Below are positions 36,301 to 45,150 of a stretch of 48,955 nucleotides of DNA, one piece after another. The position numbers and the translations under genes are program-made. Below the pieces are notes generated by a model. The model worked only from the letters and a program-made list of their open reading frames with translations. It was not told the origin of the DNA and did not search any database. Source of the DNA: an uncultured Actinomycetes bacterium. GTDB lineage: Bacteria; Actinomycetota; Acidimicrobiia; Acidimicrobiales; RAAP-2. Every line of letters begins with the position of its first letter. The stretch's first letter is position 1. The DNA is taken from positions 1 through 48,955 of the forward strand of contig CAIQGE010000001.1 of NCBI GenBank assembly GCA_903871335.1, read 5' to 3'.

Positions 36301-37479
36301 TTAACCAACGCGCTCGATGATCGTGGCGTTGGCGAGGCCACCGCCTTCGCACATCGTGATGAGGCCGTAACGACCACCGGTGCGCTCAAGCTCATTGAGG
36401 AGCGTGGCGCACAACTTGGCACCGGAGGCACCGAGCGGGTGACCGAGGGCGATCGCGCCACCGTTGACGTTGACCTTGGAGAGATCGGCGTTGAGTTCCT
36501 TCTGCCAGGCGAGAACGACCGGGGCAAAGGCCTCGTTGATTTCCACGAGGTCGATGTCATCCAGGCTCAAGCCGCTCTTCTCGAGGATCTTCTTCGTCGC
36601 GGGAATCGGTCCGGTCAACATGGTGACCGGGTCGACGCCGGCGAGAGCGAAAGAGTGGAACTTGGCGCGGATCTTGAAGCCCAATTCGTTGGCCTTCTCT
36701 TCGCTCATGATGAGCACCGCGGAGGCGCCGTCAGTAATCTGGCTCGAGTTACCGGCCGTGATCTTGCCGTCTTCCTTGAAGGCCGGCTTCAACTTCGACA
36801 GGCTCTCGGGGCTGGAGTCGGGACGGATGCCCTCGTCGGCGGTCAGGTACTCACCGGTCTCGTTGCCCTCCTCGTCCTTGATTGCGACGGGGATGATCTC
36901 ACCCTGGAAGCGACCTTCGGCGGTGGCCTGTGCGGCGCGGCGGTGGCTTTCGGCCGAGAAGGCGTCGATCTGCTCACGGCTGATGTCCCACTGGTCGGCG
37001 ATCATCTCGGCACCAATGCCCTGGCCCTTGAGTCCGCCCACGTCCTCGTAGCGCTTCTGCACGCGACGTCCGAAGGGGAATCCGGAATTGGCGCCAATGG
37101 ATGAACCCATGGCGACGTTGCTCATCAGCTCCACGCCAGCGGCAATAACGATATCGTAGGCACCGGACATAACGCCCTGGGCGGCGAAGTGCAGGGCCTG
37201 CTGTGAGGATCCGCACTGACGGTCGATGGTGGTGGCGGGCACCGATTCGGGCCAACCGGCCGCGAGTACGGCGGAGCGGCCGACGTTGAAGGCCTGTTCG
37301 CCAACTTGGGAGACACAACCCATGATCACGTCATCCACGAGTGCCGGATCGAGGTTGTTGCGCTCGGCGATGGCCTTGAGCGCCTCGGACGCCAGATCAA
37401 CGGCGTGCCAGTTCTTCAATTTCCCGTTTCGCTTACCCCCGGGGGTGCGCACGGCGTCCACAATGACCGCAGTAGGCAT
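36301..37479 (-). CDS. Acetyl-CoA acetyltransferase (thiolase)
   Basis: Thiolase of the acetyl-CoA C-acetyltransferase/3-ketoacyl-CoA thiolase family, condensing or cleaving acyl-CoA units. The 392-residue protein starts MPTAVIVDAVRTPGGKR, with the active-site Cys89 in DRQCGSSQQ, NEAFAPV, GGAIALGHPLGASGA and the second cysteine in MCEGGG. A long upstream open frame exists but the ATG at 37479 has AAAGGGA and is the natural thiolase start. Whether it acts in fatty-acid breakdown or synthesis is not settled by its neighbours, two of which are hotdog thioesterases. Confidence 0.93.
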   Translation of the reverse strand: MPTAVIVDAVRTPGGKRNGKLKNWHAVDLASEALKAIAERNNLDPALVDDVIMGCVSQVGEQAFNVGRSAVLAAGWPESVPATTIDRQCGSSQQALHFAAQGVMSGAYDIVIAAGVELMSNVAMGSSIGANSGFPFGRRVQKRYEDVGGLKGQGIGAEMIADQWDISREQIDAFSAESHRRAAQATAEGRFQGEIIPVAIKDEEGNETGEYLTADEGIRPDSSPESLSKLKPAFKEDGKITAGNSSQITDGASAVLIMSEEKANELGFKIRAKFHSFALAGVDPVTMLTGPIPATKKILEKSGLSLDDIDLVEINEAFAPVVLAWQKELNADLSKVNVNGGAIALGHPLGASGAKLCATLLNELERTGGRYGLITMCEGGGLANATIIERVG

Positions 37480-37557
37480 CGATGTCCCTTTCGCTGTTCG
37501 TGGCAGTTTGCGCCAACTCCCGAAGCCTATAGCCACGTGAGAACTACTGTCGCTGGG

Positions 37558-37998
37558 GTGAGTGAGGAACGAAAGAACATGGACCGGTGGCTCGGTGACG
37601 GTGGCATGCCGATCATCGCGACCATTGGGGGATCGATTGACGCCTACGGCGTCGACGGTGAAGATTTGGGCTGGGCCACGGGCTCGTTTTCGCCTACCGA
37701 GATCGCGTGCAATCCTCACGGGTCGGTGCAAGCGGGGGTGCAGACCATCCTGCTGGACGCCGTGATCAACTTCGCTATCAACTCCGCACTTCGGGGTAAG
37801 GATCGCACCAAGGCCACCATCGAGATCAAGACGGAGCTCATGCGACCCGTCCTTCGTGGTGAGACCTACCAGTTACGTGGCGACGTGACGCGTCTAGGGC
37901 GACAAGTCGCCTACGGCGAAGGCGTTCTCACCAACGCGGCCGGTGACACGGTGTCGCGAGCGACGTCCACGTTCCTCGTGCACCGAGCAGAGAACTAG
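37558..37998 (+). CDS. PaaI-family hotdog thioesterase
   Basis: Small hotdog-fold protein that likely hydrolyses acyl-CoA thioesters. Motifs: NPHGSVQAGVQTILLDAVINFAINS, in which the helix carries the catalytic acid (Asp in LLDAV), then TIEIKTELMRPVLRGE and a last strand SRATSTFLVH. The start is uncertain: GTG 37537, GTG 37558 and ATG 37579 are all in frame. I give 37558, a 146-residue product, as the middle choice. It is divergent from the thiolase, which fits shared CoA-thioester metabolism. Confidence 0.78.
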   Translation: MSEERKNMDRWLGDGGMPIIATIGGSIDAYGVDGEDLGWATGSFSPTEIACNPHGSVQAGVQTILLDAVINFAINSALRGKDRTKATIEIKTELMRPVLRGETYQLRGDVTRLGRQVAYGEGVLTNAAGDTVSRATSTFLVHRAEN

Positions 37999-38017
37999 CG
38001 ACGTCGCCTCGTCGCGA

Positions 38018-38974
38018 CTAGATGTGGTCGGCCGGGATCTGGCCGAGACGTCCGGCTTCGTAGTCCTCGAAGGCCTGACGAAGTTCGTCACGCGTATTCA
38101 TGACGAAGGGACCGTAGGCGGCGACGGGTTCGCGAATCGGTTGTCCACCGAGAATCAGCACTTCGAAGGCGTCCGTTCGTGAGTCCTGGGCGTTGTTGGC
38201 ACTGAGGACGAGGTAGTCACCGTCGACGTGCACCGCCATCTGACCCGAGACGAGAGGTGTCTCTTCCTCGCCGACGGTGCCCGCACCGGCGAGTGCGTAG
38301 GTGAGGGCGTTGTAGTCAGGATTCCACGGCAGAGCAATGCGGGCACCGGGGAACAGGGTGACGTGTGTGATGGTGATCGGCGTGTGCGTGACGCCGGGAC
38401 CACTCGCGTCGCCGAGCTCGCCCGCGATCACGCGAATAATCGCGTCTCCGTTGTCGTTCGTGAGCAACGTCACCGCTCCGGCTTCAATGTCTTGGTATCG
38501 AGGTGTCGTCATCTTGAGCACCTTGGGCAAGTTCACCCAGAGTTGAATGCCATGAAAGAGTCCACCGGAATCAATGAGTGCATCGGGCGGTCGTTCGATG
38601 TGCAAGATGCCCCCGCCCGCCGTCATCCATTGAGTGGCACCGTTTTGAATGACCCCACCACCACCGATGGAGTCTTGGTGCAGAAACGTGCCTTCGATCA
38701 TGTAGGTGACGGTCTCAAAGCCTCGGTGAGGATGCCACGGTGTGCCCTTGGGCTCGCCGGGTCCGTAATCGACTTCGCCCATTTGGTCCATGTGAATGAA
38801 GGGGTCGAGTTGCGCCAAGTCGATGCCGGCGAAGGCTCGCCGAACGGGAAAACCCTCGCCCTCAACACCCCGAGGGGCGGTCGTGACTTGGACGACGCGT
38901 CGCGCACGATCGGCGGGTGCCGGGTGGTGAACCTTGGGTAATTCCAGTGGATTGTCAACGGTAACGGCGGGCAT
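38018..38974 (-). CDS. Pirin-family cupin protein
   Basis: Pirin is a two-domain cupin, sometimes a quercetin dioxygenase and sometimes a regulator. The 318-residue protein shows the N-terminal cupin motif with metal-binding histidines HPHRGFETVTY and the later TAGGGILHIE (His and Glu ligands), followed by the second cupin half. The start follows AGGGTGGG. It lies 17 bases downstream of the hotdog gene on the same strand, so it is likely co-transcribed. Substrate unknown. Confidence 0.9.
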   Translation of the reverse strand: MPAVTVDNPLELPKVHHPAPADRARRVVQVTTAPRGVEGEGFPVRRAFAGIDLAQLDPFIHMDQMGEVDYGPGEPKGTPWHPHRGFETVTYMIEGTFLHQDSIGGGGVIQNGATQWMTAGGGILHIERPPDALIDSGGLFHGIQLWVNLPKVLKMTTPRYQDIEAGAVTLLTNDNGDAIIRVIAGELGDASGPGVTHTPITITHVTLFPGARIALPWNPDYNALTYALAGAGTVGEEETPLVSGQMAVHVDGDYLVLSANNAQDSRTDAFEVLILGGQPIREPVAAYGPFVMNTRDELRQAFEDYEAGRLGQIPADHI

Positions 38975-38991
38975 GGGCCCACCCTACCGAC

Positions 38992-39627
38992 TCACGTTCG
39001 CGAAAGAAACGTGGCGGGATCAATGATCACGAAGAGCGCCGTCGCCTCCACGAGCAACGTGTCACCATCTCGCAATTCACCCTTGAGCGTGACCTTGCGA
39101 CCATCACGCGAGTGCTCCCAGCCGCGCGCCGTGAGAGGTTTCTCGATGGGCGTGGGTGCACGATAGGAGATATCGAGTTGCACCGTGTAGGCGAGTTCTC
39201 CCTGCATGGTGAGAGCAATACCCATGGCCTCATCCATCACGGCCGCGATCACTCCGCCGTGCCCGCGTTCGGGTGCTCCCTCGAAGGACCGCAGAAGGGT
39301 GAATTCGATCACGATGTCGTCGCCGTCGCGCTGCAAGTGCGCGCCGACGCCGTGCGGATTACTGCCTCCGGTCACGAAGGCGTCACCCGGGAGAGCACGC
39401 GGCGCGTCGATGCCGTATTGCGGCATCCGCGTCTTGAAGGTCTCGAATGTGTCGCCGTTGAAGGTTCGTACCCGGCGACCGGAGTGTTCAAGGTCCAACA
39501 GGAGAGAACGAACGCGTGCGTCGATGTCGCTCAGTTGGTCCTCGTCGAATTCGTGAGAACTGAATGCGTGCCCGAGAGCACGTAGAAGGGCGGCCGACTC
39601 CGAACGACGTAGGACGATGTCGTCCAT
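38992..39627 (-). CDS. Hotdog-fold thioesterase with N-terminal extension
   Basis: PaaI-like hotdog thioesterase. The 211-residue protein has about 100 residues before a standard hotdog core GHGGVIAAVMDEAMGIALTM (Asp/Glu in the central helix), then VQLDISYRAPTPIEKPLTARGW and a final strand LLVEATALFVII. The ATG directly follows the aminotransferase stop with zero gap, so the two are coupled. Function of the N-terminal extension is not clear. Confidence 0.8.
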   Translation of the reverse strand: MDDIVLRRSESAALLRALGHAFSSHEFDEDQLSDIDARVRSLLLDLEHSGRRVRTFNGDTFETFKTRMPQYGIDAPRALPGDAFVTGGSNPHGVGAHLQRDGDDIVIEFTLLRSFEGAPERGHGGVIAAVMDEAMGIALTMQGELAYTVQLDISYRAPTPIEKPLTARGWEHSRDGRKVTLKGELRDGDTLLVEATALFVIIDPATFLSRT

Positions 39628-40971
39628 CTAGGAACCGACGTAATAGTGATCGACCGTAGAAAGGGCTCGATCAAAACGTGCGAGACCGTCGCGCACTTCT
39701 TCTTCGGTGATGATGCACGGCGGCACGATGTGGATCCGGTTGAAGTTCGCAAAGACCAACATGCTTTCCTGTCGACACGCCGCGATGAGTTCGTTCATCG
39801 CCGGCGAGCTGGACCCGTAGGGCGCGAGGGGCTCTTTGGTGGCGCGGTCGACGACCAACTCGAGCGCGAAGAAGACACCACGCCCGCGAACGTCACCAAT
39901 GATCGGGTGTCGACTCGCGAGTTCTTCGAGTGCGGGGGCGAGAACGAATTCTCCGATGTGGCGTGCGTGTTCAATGATGTGATCCGACTCCATGGTTTCA
40001 ATCGTGGCGACCGCCGCGGCGCACGCCAGTGGGTGTCCCGAGTAGGTGAGTCCACCGGGGTAGACCCGATCGTCGAAAGTGTGCGAGATCGCCTCACTGA
40101 TCACCACACCACCGAGTGGCACGTAGCCGGAATTCACACCCTTGGCGAAGACGACGAGATCGGGGGCGACACCGAAGGCCTGGTACGCGAACCACTCGCC
40201 GGCTCGGCCAAATCCGCACATGACTTCGTCGGCGATATACACAATCCCGTAGCGGTCACACAGTTCGCGCACGCCGGCGAGGTAGCCGGGTGGCGGCTCC
40301 ATGATGCCGGCAGTTCCGGGAATCGACTCAAGGATGATGGCCGCAATCGTGCTCGGACCCTCAAAAGCAATGGTGCTCTCAAGGTGCGCGAGCGCACGGG
40401 CGCACTCTTCTTCGGGCGTTAAGGAGTAGAAGGCGGAACGGTACAGAAAAGGACCGAAGAAGTGAACGACGCCGGCGGAGCCGTTGTCATTGGGCCAGCG
40501 ACGCGGGTCGCCGGTCAGATTGATGGACGTGGACGTGGCCCCGTGGTAGCTGCGGTAGGCGGAAAGCACCTTGTGTTTTCCGGTGTGCAGTCGGGCCATA
40601 CGCACCGCGTGCTCGACGGCCTCAGTGCCGCCGTTGGTGAAAAAGACCTTGGCGGCACCTTCAAAACTGTGATCGAGAATCAACTCGGCGGCGCGGTAAC
40701 GAGATTCGTATCCGTGTTGTGGCGCGATGGTGCAGAGCACGTCAGCTTGCGCCCGAATCGCTGCGACGACGGCGGGGTGCTGGTGACCGATGTTGGTGTT
40801 GACCAACTGCGAGGAGAAATCGAGGAACTTCGTTCCGTCCTCCGCGTAGACGTACACGCCCTCGGCTCGCTCCACCATGAGGGGAGCCAGGGTGGACTGT
40901 GCTGACCAGGAGTGGAAGACCGACGCACGCTCTCGGTCCTGGGTTGAAAGGTGATCGCGCGACGTGGTCAT
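39628..40971 (-). CDS. Class III PLP-dependent aminotransferase
   Basis: Omega-amino-acid:pyruvate-type aminotransferase. The 447-residue protein has the class III layout: NTNIGHQHPAVVAAI near residue 60, FFTNGGTEAVEHAVRMAR, SYHGATST for PLP binding, IADEVMCGFGRAGEWFA and the Schiff-base lysine in FAKGVNSGYVPLGG. Substrates such as beta-alanine, taurine or GABA are possible. AAAGGAG lies 6 bases before the ATG. It starts a likely aminotransferase-thioesterase-pirin operon. It could remove the amino group from putrescine products, but no direct evidence links it to aguAB. Confidence 0.9.
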   Translation of the reverse strand: MTTSRDHLSTQDRERASVFHSWSAQSTLAPLMVERAEGVYVYAEDGTKFLDFSSQLVNTNIGHQHPAVVAAIRAQADVLCTIAPQHGYESRYRAAELILDHSFEGAAKVFFTNGGTEAVEHAVRMARLHTGKHKVLSAYRSYHGATSTSINLTGDPRRWPNDNGSAGVVHFFGPFLYRSAFYSLTPEEECARALAHLESTIAFEGPSTIAAIILESIPGTAGIMEPPPGYLAGVRELCDRYGIVYIADEVMCGFGRAGEWFAYQAFGVAPDLVVFAKGVNSGYVPLGGVVISEAISHTFDDRVYPGGLTYSGHPLACAAAVATIETMESDHIIEHARHIGEFVLAPALEELASRHPIIGDVRGRGVFFALELVVDRATKEPLAPYGSSSPAMNELIAACRQESMLVFANFNRIHIVPPCIITEEEVRDGLARFDRALSTVDHYYVGS

Positions 40972-41155
40972 GACTGCTCCTTTAAGTCCCCTGCGGAGTC
41001 TTCGAGTCGAGAATCTCGAACTGAAATCTACTCCGCTGGTTATGCGACTCTCTCCGTCTGCACGAAGTGTTCACAATCGTGACGGTGTCTCGAACATGGG
41101 TGAGGGACTCGCCAATCTGTGACCATCAAGCGCTCCGTCGGGGTCGACCGGGCCT

Positions 41156-41680
41156 ATGTCGTCTTCTATGCTCAGCCACCGTGAGTGCGCAGGTCATCAA
41201 TTTCGTCAACGTCTCTACCGCAGGTTTGGAGTCGTCGCCCTCGCCGAGGCCCTCGCGGGACTGCGTGCCAACGAAGCGCGATACTTCAAGAACAAGTACG
41301 ACCACGAGTTTGCGGTTCTGCCTGCGGCCACAGCGAAGCCCATCATTACGTACGTGAGTCAGATCCTCGAGCGGGAGCGTGGGATTGTGATTGCGGCCGC
41401 GCCACTTGAGGCCACGATTTTTCAGGTCGAGAACATTCGCTGGGCGCACGTCTTTTACGAAAATGGATTGGCGATGAATGTTCTCTACACCCTTGATGGT
41501 TCGAAACGAGCAGTCGGCTTCAAACTGTCCGAAGGAATGGAGATTCCAGAAGAATTGAACGCGTTCAAATTTGCTCGTCAGAAATCAAAGTTGGCGGGGA
41601 CGATCCGGGGTTCCTACTTCGTGATCAAGGGTGAGTACGACGCGCCCACGATCCCCGGCTCCTCTGTCACGAGGCAGTAA
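41156..41680 (+). CDS. Hypothetical protein, start uncertain
   Basis: Not recognised. The 174-residue frame has a convincing body from about residue 25 onward: FGVVALAEALAGLRANEARYF, then LPAATAKPIITYVSQIL, VENIRWAHVFYENGLAMNVLYTL, and a C-terminal Lys-rich part. The first 25 residues are Arg-rich and unlike the rest. Another frame over the same bases begins GTG and reads VSAQVINFVNVSTAG, which looks more like a protein start, so a frameshift near 41225 is possible. Predicted soluble. Confidence 0.55.
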   Translation: MSSSMLSHRECAGHQFRQRLYRRFGVVALAEALAGLRANEARYFKNKYDHEFAVLPAATAKPIITYVSQILERERGIVIAAAPLEATIFQVENIRWAHVFYENGLAMNVLYTLDGSKRAVGFKLSEGMEIPEELNAFKFARQKSKLAGTIRGSYFVIKGEYDAPTIPGSSVTRQ

Positions 41681-41720
41681 CGCTTGTTCGGTTGCCGCTG
41701 CGGACGAAGGGAGTGCTGAC

Positions 41721-42263
41721 GTGCGTAAGGTCGTGGCGTATTCGTTGATCAGCTTGGACGGAGTCGCAGAAGAACCCTCCGATTTCATTGCGGAGTGGGA
41801 TCAGGAGATGGATCAAAATCTCGCCGACGTGATCTCGACGCAAGACGCTGTCCTGCTCGGACGTCACATGTATGAGGAGTGGTCACACTTTTGGCCCGAG
41901 AGTGAGATCGAGCCGTTTGCATCATTTATTAATCAGGTGTCGAAGTACATCGTGACCTCGAGCGAATTGACGTTCGAGTGGTCGAACGCGCAGCGTGTGC
42001 TCGGAGACCTCGCCAGCGAACTGGCGGTCCTCACTGCCACCGAAGGTGGCGAAATTGGTGTCCACGGCAGTATCGAGCTCACGCAATCGATGCTCGAACA
42101 AGGACTCATCGATTCGTTGCGCCTAGTTGTCATTCCGGTTATTCAGGGCCGGGGTCGGAAACTGTTCAACGGTCGCACCACGAGTCGACTGCGACTAAAG
42201 AATTCCGTGCGTACGTCGTCGGGCGCGCTTCTTCTCGACTACGACGTGCTTCACTACAGCTGA
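41721..42263 (+). CDS. RibD C-terminal/DHFR-like reductase
   Basis: Dihydrofolate-reductase-like fold of the RibD C-terminal group, likely NADPH-dependent. The 180-residue form starts VRKVVAYSLISLDGVAEEPSD, which is the family N-terminus, and has DAVLLGRHMYEEWSHFW, IGVHGSIELTQSMLEQGLIDSLRLVVIPVIQGRGRKLF in the C-terminal half. GTG 41721 is chosen because GAAGGGAG lies 8 bases upstream. Relatives are annotated as YwjB/YyaP-type with no confirmed substrate. Confidence 0.86.
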   Translation: MRKVVAYSLISLDGVAEEPSDFIAEWDQEMDQNLADVISTQDAVLLGRHMYEEWSHFWPESEIEPFASFINQVSKYIVTSSELTFEWSNAQRVLGDLASELAVLTATEGGEIGVHGSIELTQSMLEQGLIDSLRLVVIPVIQGRGRKLFNGRTTSRLRLKNSVRTSSGALLLDYDVLHYS

Positions 42264-42344
42264 GTTCTGCTCGAGCGCAGCACAGCCAGACTTCTTGAAT
42301 GCAGAAGTGGTTTTCTCACACGAGCAGCTGCTCGGAACTTAGGT

Positions 42345-42569
42345 TCATGCACGATTTCCGGCCAGGGTCCAGGCGACCAGAGCATTCGCGTGTCCGTGTC
42401 CCATCGTGTACTCCGATTTCAGAAATTGAACTAGTTCCATGTGCTTGGCCGAGGGATTGTCAAGAATGATCGCCTGCCATTCGGCGATGGACCGTCCGTA
42501 TCTCTTTTCAATCGAGGGAAAGTAGGACGCGGGCCCTTTCGTCGGCCACGGTGAAGCGTTCTCGGTCAT
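42345..42569 (-). CDS. DUF4287-type small protein
   Basis: A 74-residue protein resembling the DUF4287 domain: a YFPSIEKRYGRSIAEWQAII start, a middle PSAKHMELVQFLKSEY and an end TMGHGHANALVAWTL, a mostly helical fold of unknown role. ATG 42569 is preferred over an upstream start that would add 26 residues of unlike composition. Confidence 0.68.
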   Translation of the reverse strand: MTENASPWPTKGPASYFPSIEKRYGRSIAEWQAIILDNPSAKHMELVQFLKSEYTMGHGHANALVAWTLAGNRA

Positions 42570-42665
42570 GGGATTGAAGATACCTTTACCGACTGCAATC
42601 GAGGCTCGAACTTTCTCACTGCATGAAGAAGATATGGCCGTGTCCACTTGTCTTCGTGACGCTGT

Positions 42666-43244
42666 TCATTCGCGGCCACTTCGTTTCGGGGGGCGCCATT
42701 CACGTCGCAACAAGCCGTACACGTGGGAATCCGAGACGTCGCCGTTGACGACGCAGTCTTCTCGCAGGGTTCCTTCACGCACGAAGCCGAGTTTCTCTAA
42801 GACGCGAACGGACGCGTGATTGCGGGTGTCCGTTTCGGCCTGGACGCGATTGAGATCGAGTGTGTTGAATGCCCATTCGAGAAGAACGCTCACGGCCTCG
42901 GTCGCATATCCGTGTCCCCATCTCGTGTCATCAAAGCAATAACCCAATGATGCACTGCGATATGTGGGATTCCATCGCGTCACGCTGCACCACCCGATGA
43001 ACGTTCTTTCGGAGAGCAGTTCCACGGCAAGACGTGCTCCGGAACCCTCCGCTTCCATCTGACTGCACGTGGCGAGGAATCGCTCGGTGCGGGAGTAATT
43101 CTCCCAAGGAGGCGAGTCCCAGTAGCGCAGGACGCGTGAATTGGTGTGCAACGAAAAGAGAGATTCGGCGTCCGTCGATTGAAAGCCCCGCAGTGCGAGA
43201 CGCTCAGTGTGCAGTGTTGGGCGGGGAAGCGGCATTTGGCTCAT
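42666..43244 (-). CDS. GNAT acetyltransferase, RimJ/RimL type
   Basis: N-acetyltransferase related to RimJ/RimL, which modify ribosomal protein N-termini, and to drug acetyltransferases. The 192-residue form begins MSQMPLPRPTLHTERLALRG. It has the acetyl-CoA site GYCFDDTRWGHGYATEAV (the Q/RxxGxG-like WGHGYA) and the later NHASVRVLEKLGFVREG. A longer upstream frame overlaps the divergent VOC gene and is rejected. Substrate unknown. Confidence 0.86.
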   Translation of the reverse strand: MSQMPLPRPTLHTERLALRGFQSTDAESLFSLHTNSRVLRYWDSPPWENYSRTERFLATCSQMEAEGSGARLAVELLSERTFIGWCSVTRWNPTYRSASLGYCFDDTRWGHGYATEAVSVLLEWAFNTLDLNRVQAETDTRNHASVRVLEKLGFVREGTLREDCVVNGDVSDSHVYGLLRREWRPPKRSGRE

Positions 43245-43325
43245 GGTAGGTCTCGATGGGATGTTCGGACTTTTCGTCGACTCGAGGATCGCCTGAATCG
43301 ATGTAGCGACGGTATGTTGACGTCG

Positions 43326-43748
43326 ATGCGAATGATCCGTCAAGTGGTCGTGTTCGATGCTGCCGACGTCGAAGCGGAAAGTACTTTTTGGGCCGCGCTG
43401 TTTGACGGTCATGTCGTAGACGACGACCCCGACTTCCACTGTGTTCTTGACGCCGAGGGTCTGTGGCGTATTGGTGTCCAACGCGCTCCCGGCCACGTGC
43501 CACCCGCGTGGCCGGAGGGTCCGCAACAACAGCAGGTTCACCTCGACCTTCATACAGACGACCCTCTGGTGGCTCACGATGAGGTGATACGCCTTGGCGC
43601 CTCGCTTCTCCAGCCCGCGCCCGATCTCGACGCGGAAGAAGGACATCAGGTGTACGGGGACCCGGCGGGGCACCCCTTCTGTATCGGATGGGGGCATCCC
43701 TCAGCGTCGGCACTCGCAACGCTTGTAACGAAACGCTTTGGTGAATGA
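43326..43748 (+). CDS. VOC-family glyoxalase-like protein
   Basis: Glyoxalase/bleomycin-resistance (VOC) fold: MRMIRQVVVFDAADVEAESTFW at the N-terminus, then VHLDLHTDDPLVAHDEVIRLGASLL and GHQVYGDPAGHPFCIGW at the C-terminus, giving the paired beta-alpha-beta modules. The 140-residue product is usual length. Three in-frame ATGs lie at 43314, 43326 and 43332; I take 43326. Divergent from the GNAT gene, 81 bases apart. Confidence 0.8.
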   Translation: MRMIRQVVVFDAADVEAESTFWAALFDGHVVDDDPDFHCVLDAEGLWRIGVQRAPGHVPPAWPEGPQQQQVHLDLHTDDPLVAHDEVIRLGASLLQPAPDLDAEEGHQVYGDPAGHPFCIGWGHPSASALATLVTKRFGE

Positions 43749-44066
43749 GAAGAATCCCCACGGGGATGAGCCGCAAAGCTGAGAGCAGCGAATTTCGTTA
43801 GCTGTGCCGAAATCACGGAACACAACGATGGAGCCACTTGGCGAGATCGTCCAAGTTCGCCGGTTGGATAACGGACAAGAACTCTTGTGACGGCGTCAAC
43901 ACCGGAACTGGCACGCGGAATTCTTGGTGGGGCATTCATAGAATTCGAAAGCCCTTGTCCTGGTGGGTAGATGAAACGCCCCGTTTCCCCTGTTCACCGT
44001 TTGGTCCGTAGTTGTTCACCACTGTCGGCTCGACTGGTCACCAGGGTCAAGTGGCAGGCTGGCGTA

Positions 44067-44831
44067 GTGGAAGAAGTAGATCCGATTGCGGCGACTCGTT
44101 GGCTCAAAGAGAGAATTCCGGTTCCAATTCGAGATGGATACACAGGACTCAATATCGACTACTGGGAGGCAAACACGTGGCTGCTGAACGCCATGTACGC
44201 AACCGAAGAGATCTTGCCCGAGATGTCGGCCGACGAACTCAACCGCCTCCGAGTTAAGGCAGGTGATTCCGATGCGCTCGTTGTGAACGGAGCAAACCTT
44301 GATGATCTTTCTATCCGTTCCGGTATTGGACTCGGTCGCTCTCGGGCACCAGGAGCGGGGTGGCGACGACTTCGGTGGGCGGACCTGGCGCTTCAAGAGT
44401 CTGCGCCCATGGCCTCCAGTGGGGCTGCGCCTTGTTTTCGATGGTTCAATTACCGCAGTTGGCCAATCCGGATACAACCCCCAACAGAGGGCTCGCTCGA
44501 TCGAGAGTCATTCTTGCGACTGGTCGAGATTTTGAGTAGTTTTGCCTACCCCGCGAGTGATCCGCGCATCTGCTGCTACTACACACCTCTCGCTGTGGTC
44601 CATTCCAGAATGACCGGCCCGCCGCTTGTGCTCTCCGGACGACTTTCGGAGTTGTCGGCGGTCTACGACCTTTCCGATGTTCACGGTTCTCCGAACAACA
44701 TCTGGCCCGAAGATCTTTCGTGGTTCGTCTATACGGACTGGGATCTCAGTGGCACGCGAGTCAGTGGTTCTTCCGAACTCATCAGGGCTCTAGAGGCTGA
44801 TGTTGAATTGGAGACGGTCCGCTACCCGTAG
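44067..44831 (+). CDS. Hypothetical protein with possible paired frameshift
   Basis: Not recognised. The 254-residue frame from GTG 44067 has plausible ends (N-terminus VEEVDPIAATRWLKERIPVP; C-terminal part with RESFLRLVEILSSFAYPAS and DLSWFVYTDWDLSGTRV). Between about 44335 and 44480 the main frame is Arg/Ala/Ser-rich and atypical, while another frame reads GDDFGGRTWRFKSLRPWPPV and VGLRLVFDGSITAVGQSGYN, which looks more protein-like. Two compensating indels, or sequencing errors near GGGG and CCCCC runs, would explain this. An upstream start at 43971 is also open. Confidence 0.55.
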   Translation: MEEVDPIAATRWLKERIPVPIRDGYTGLNIDYWEANTWLLNAMYATEEILPEMSADELNRLRVKAGDSDALVVNGANLDDLSIRSGIGLGRSRAPGAGWRRLRWADLALQESAPMASSGAAPCFRWFNYRSWPIRIQPPTEGSLDRESFLRLVEILSSFAYPASDPRICCYYTPLAVVHSRMTGPPLVLSGRLSELSAVYDLSDVHGSPNNIWPEDLSWFVYTDWDLSGTRVSGSSELIRALEADVELETVRYP

Positions 44832-44971
44832 GAATCGGATTTGAAACTCCAACGTGAGCCATCGCTCGGCGTCGAATCTGTTTCACAACTTCCAGTTGGC
44901 CGGTCAAGGGCCTCCGAGTGGCGCACCCGGAATTCTACGAACGCTGCATCGCGAATTTTCCGAACGGTCTT

Positions 44972-44993
44972 GGGGGATTTCTACGAATCCCCC
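44972..44993. other. Perfect hairpin 3' of tRNA-Ile
   Basis: Eight-bp stem GGGGGATT / AATCCCCC with a 6-base loop, located immediately downstream of the minus-strand tRNA-Ile. There is no T-tract, so it is a weak terminator or a processing signal. Confidence 0.5.
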
Positions 44994-44994
44994 T

Positions 44995-45071
44995 TGGTGG
45001 GGCTAGTAAGAATCGAACTTACGACCTCAGCATTATCAGTGCTGCGCTCTAACCGACTGAGCTATAGCCCC
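44995..45071 (-). tRNA. tRNA-Ile (anticodon GAT)
   Basis: On the minus strand: acceptor GGGGCTA paired with TAGCCCC, D arm AGCTCAGTCGGTTAGAGC, anticodon arm with loop CTGATAA (GAT), T arm with TTCGATT and encoded CCA. All arms pair. Confidence 0.96.
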
Positions 45072-45150
45072 GCAGGGGTTCAAATCTACACCAGCGACGG
45101 ATTGCTCTCGCTCAAGGTGCGACAGTTCCGAAAATTCACGGCGTTTGTGA

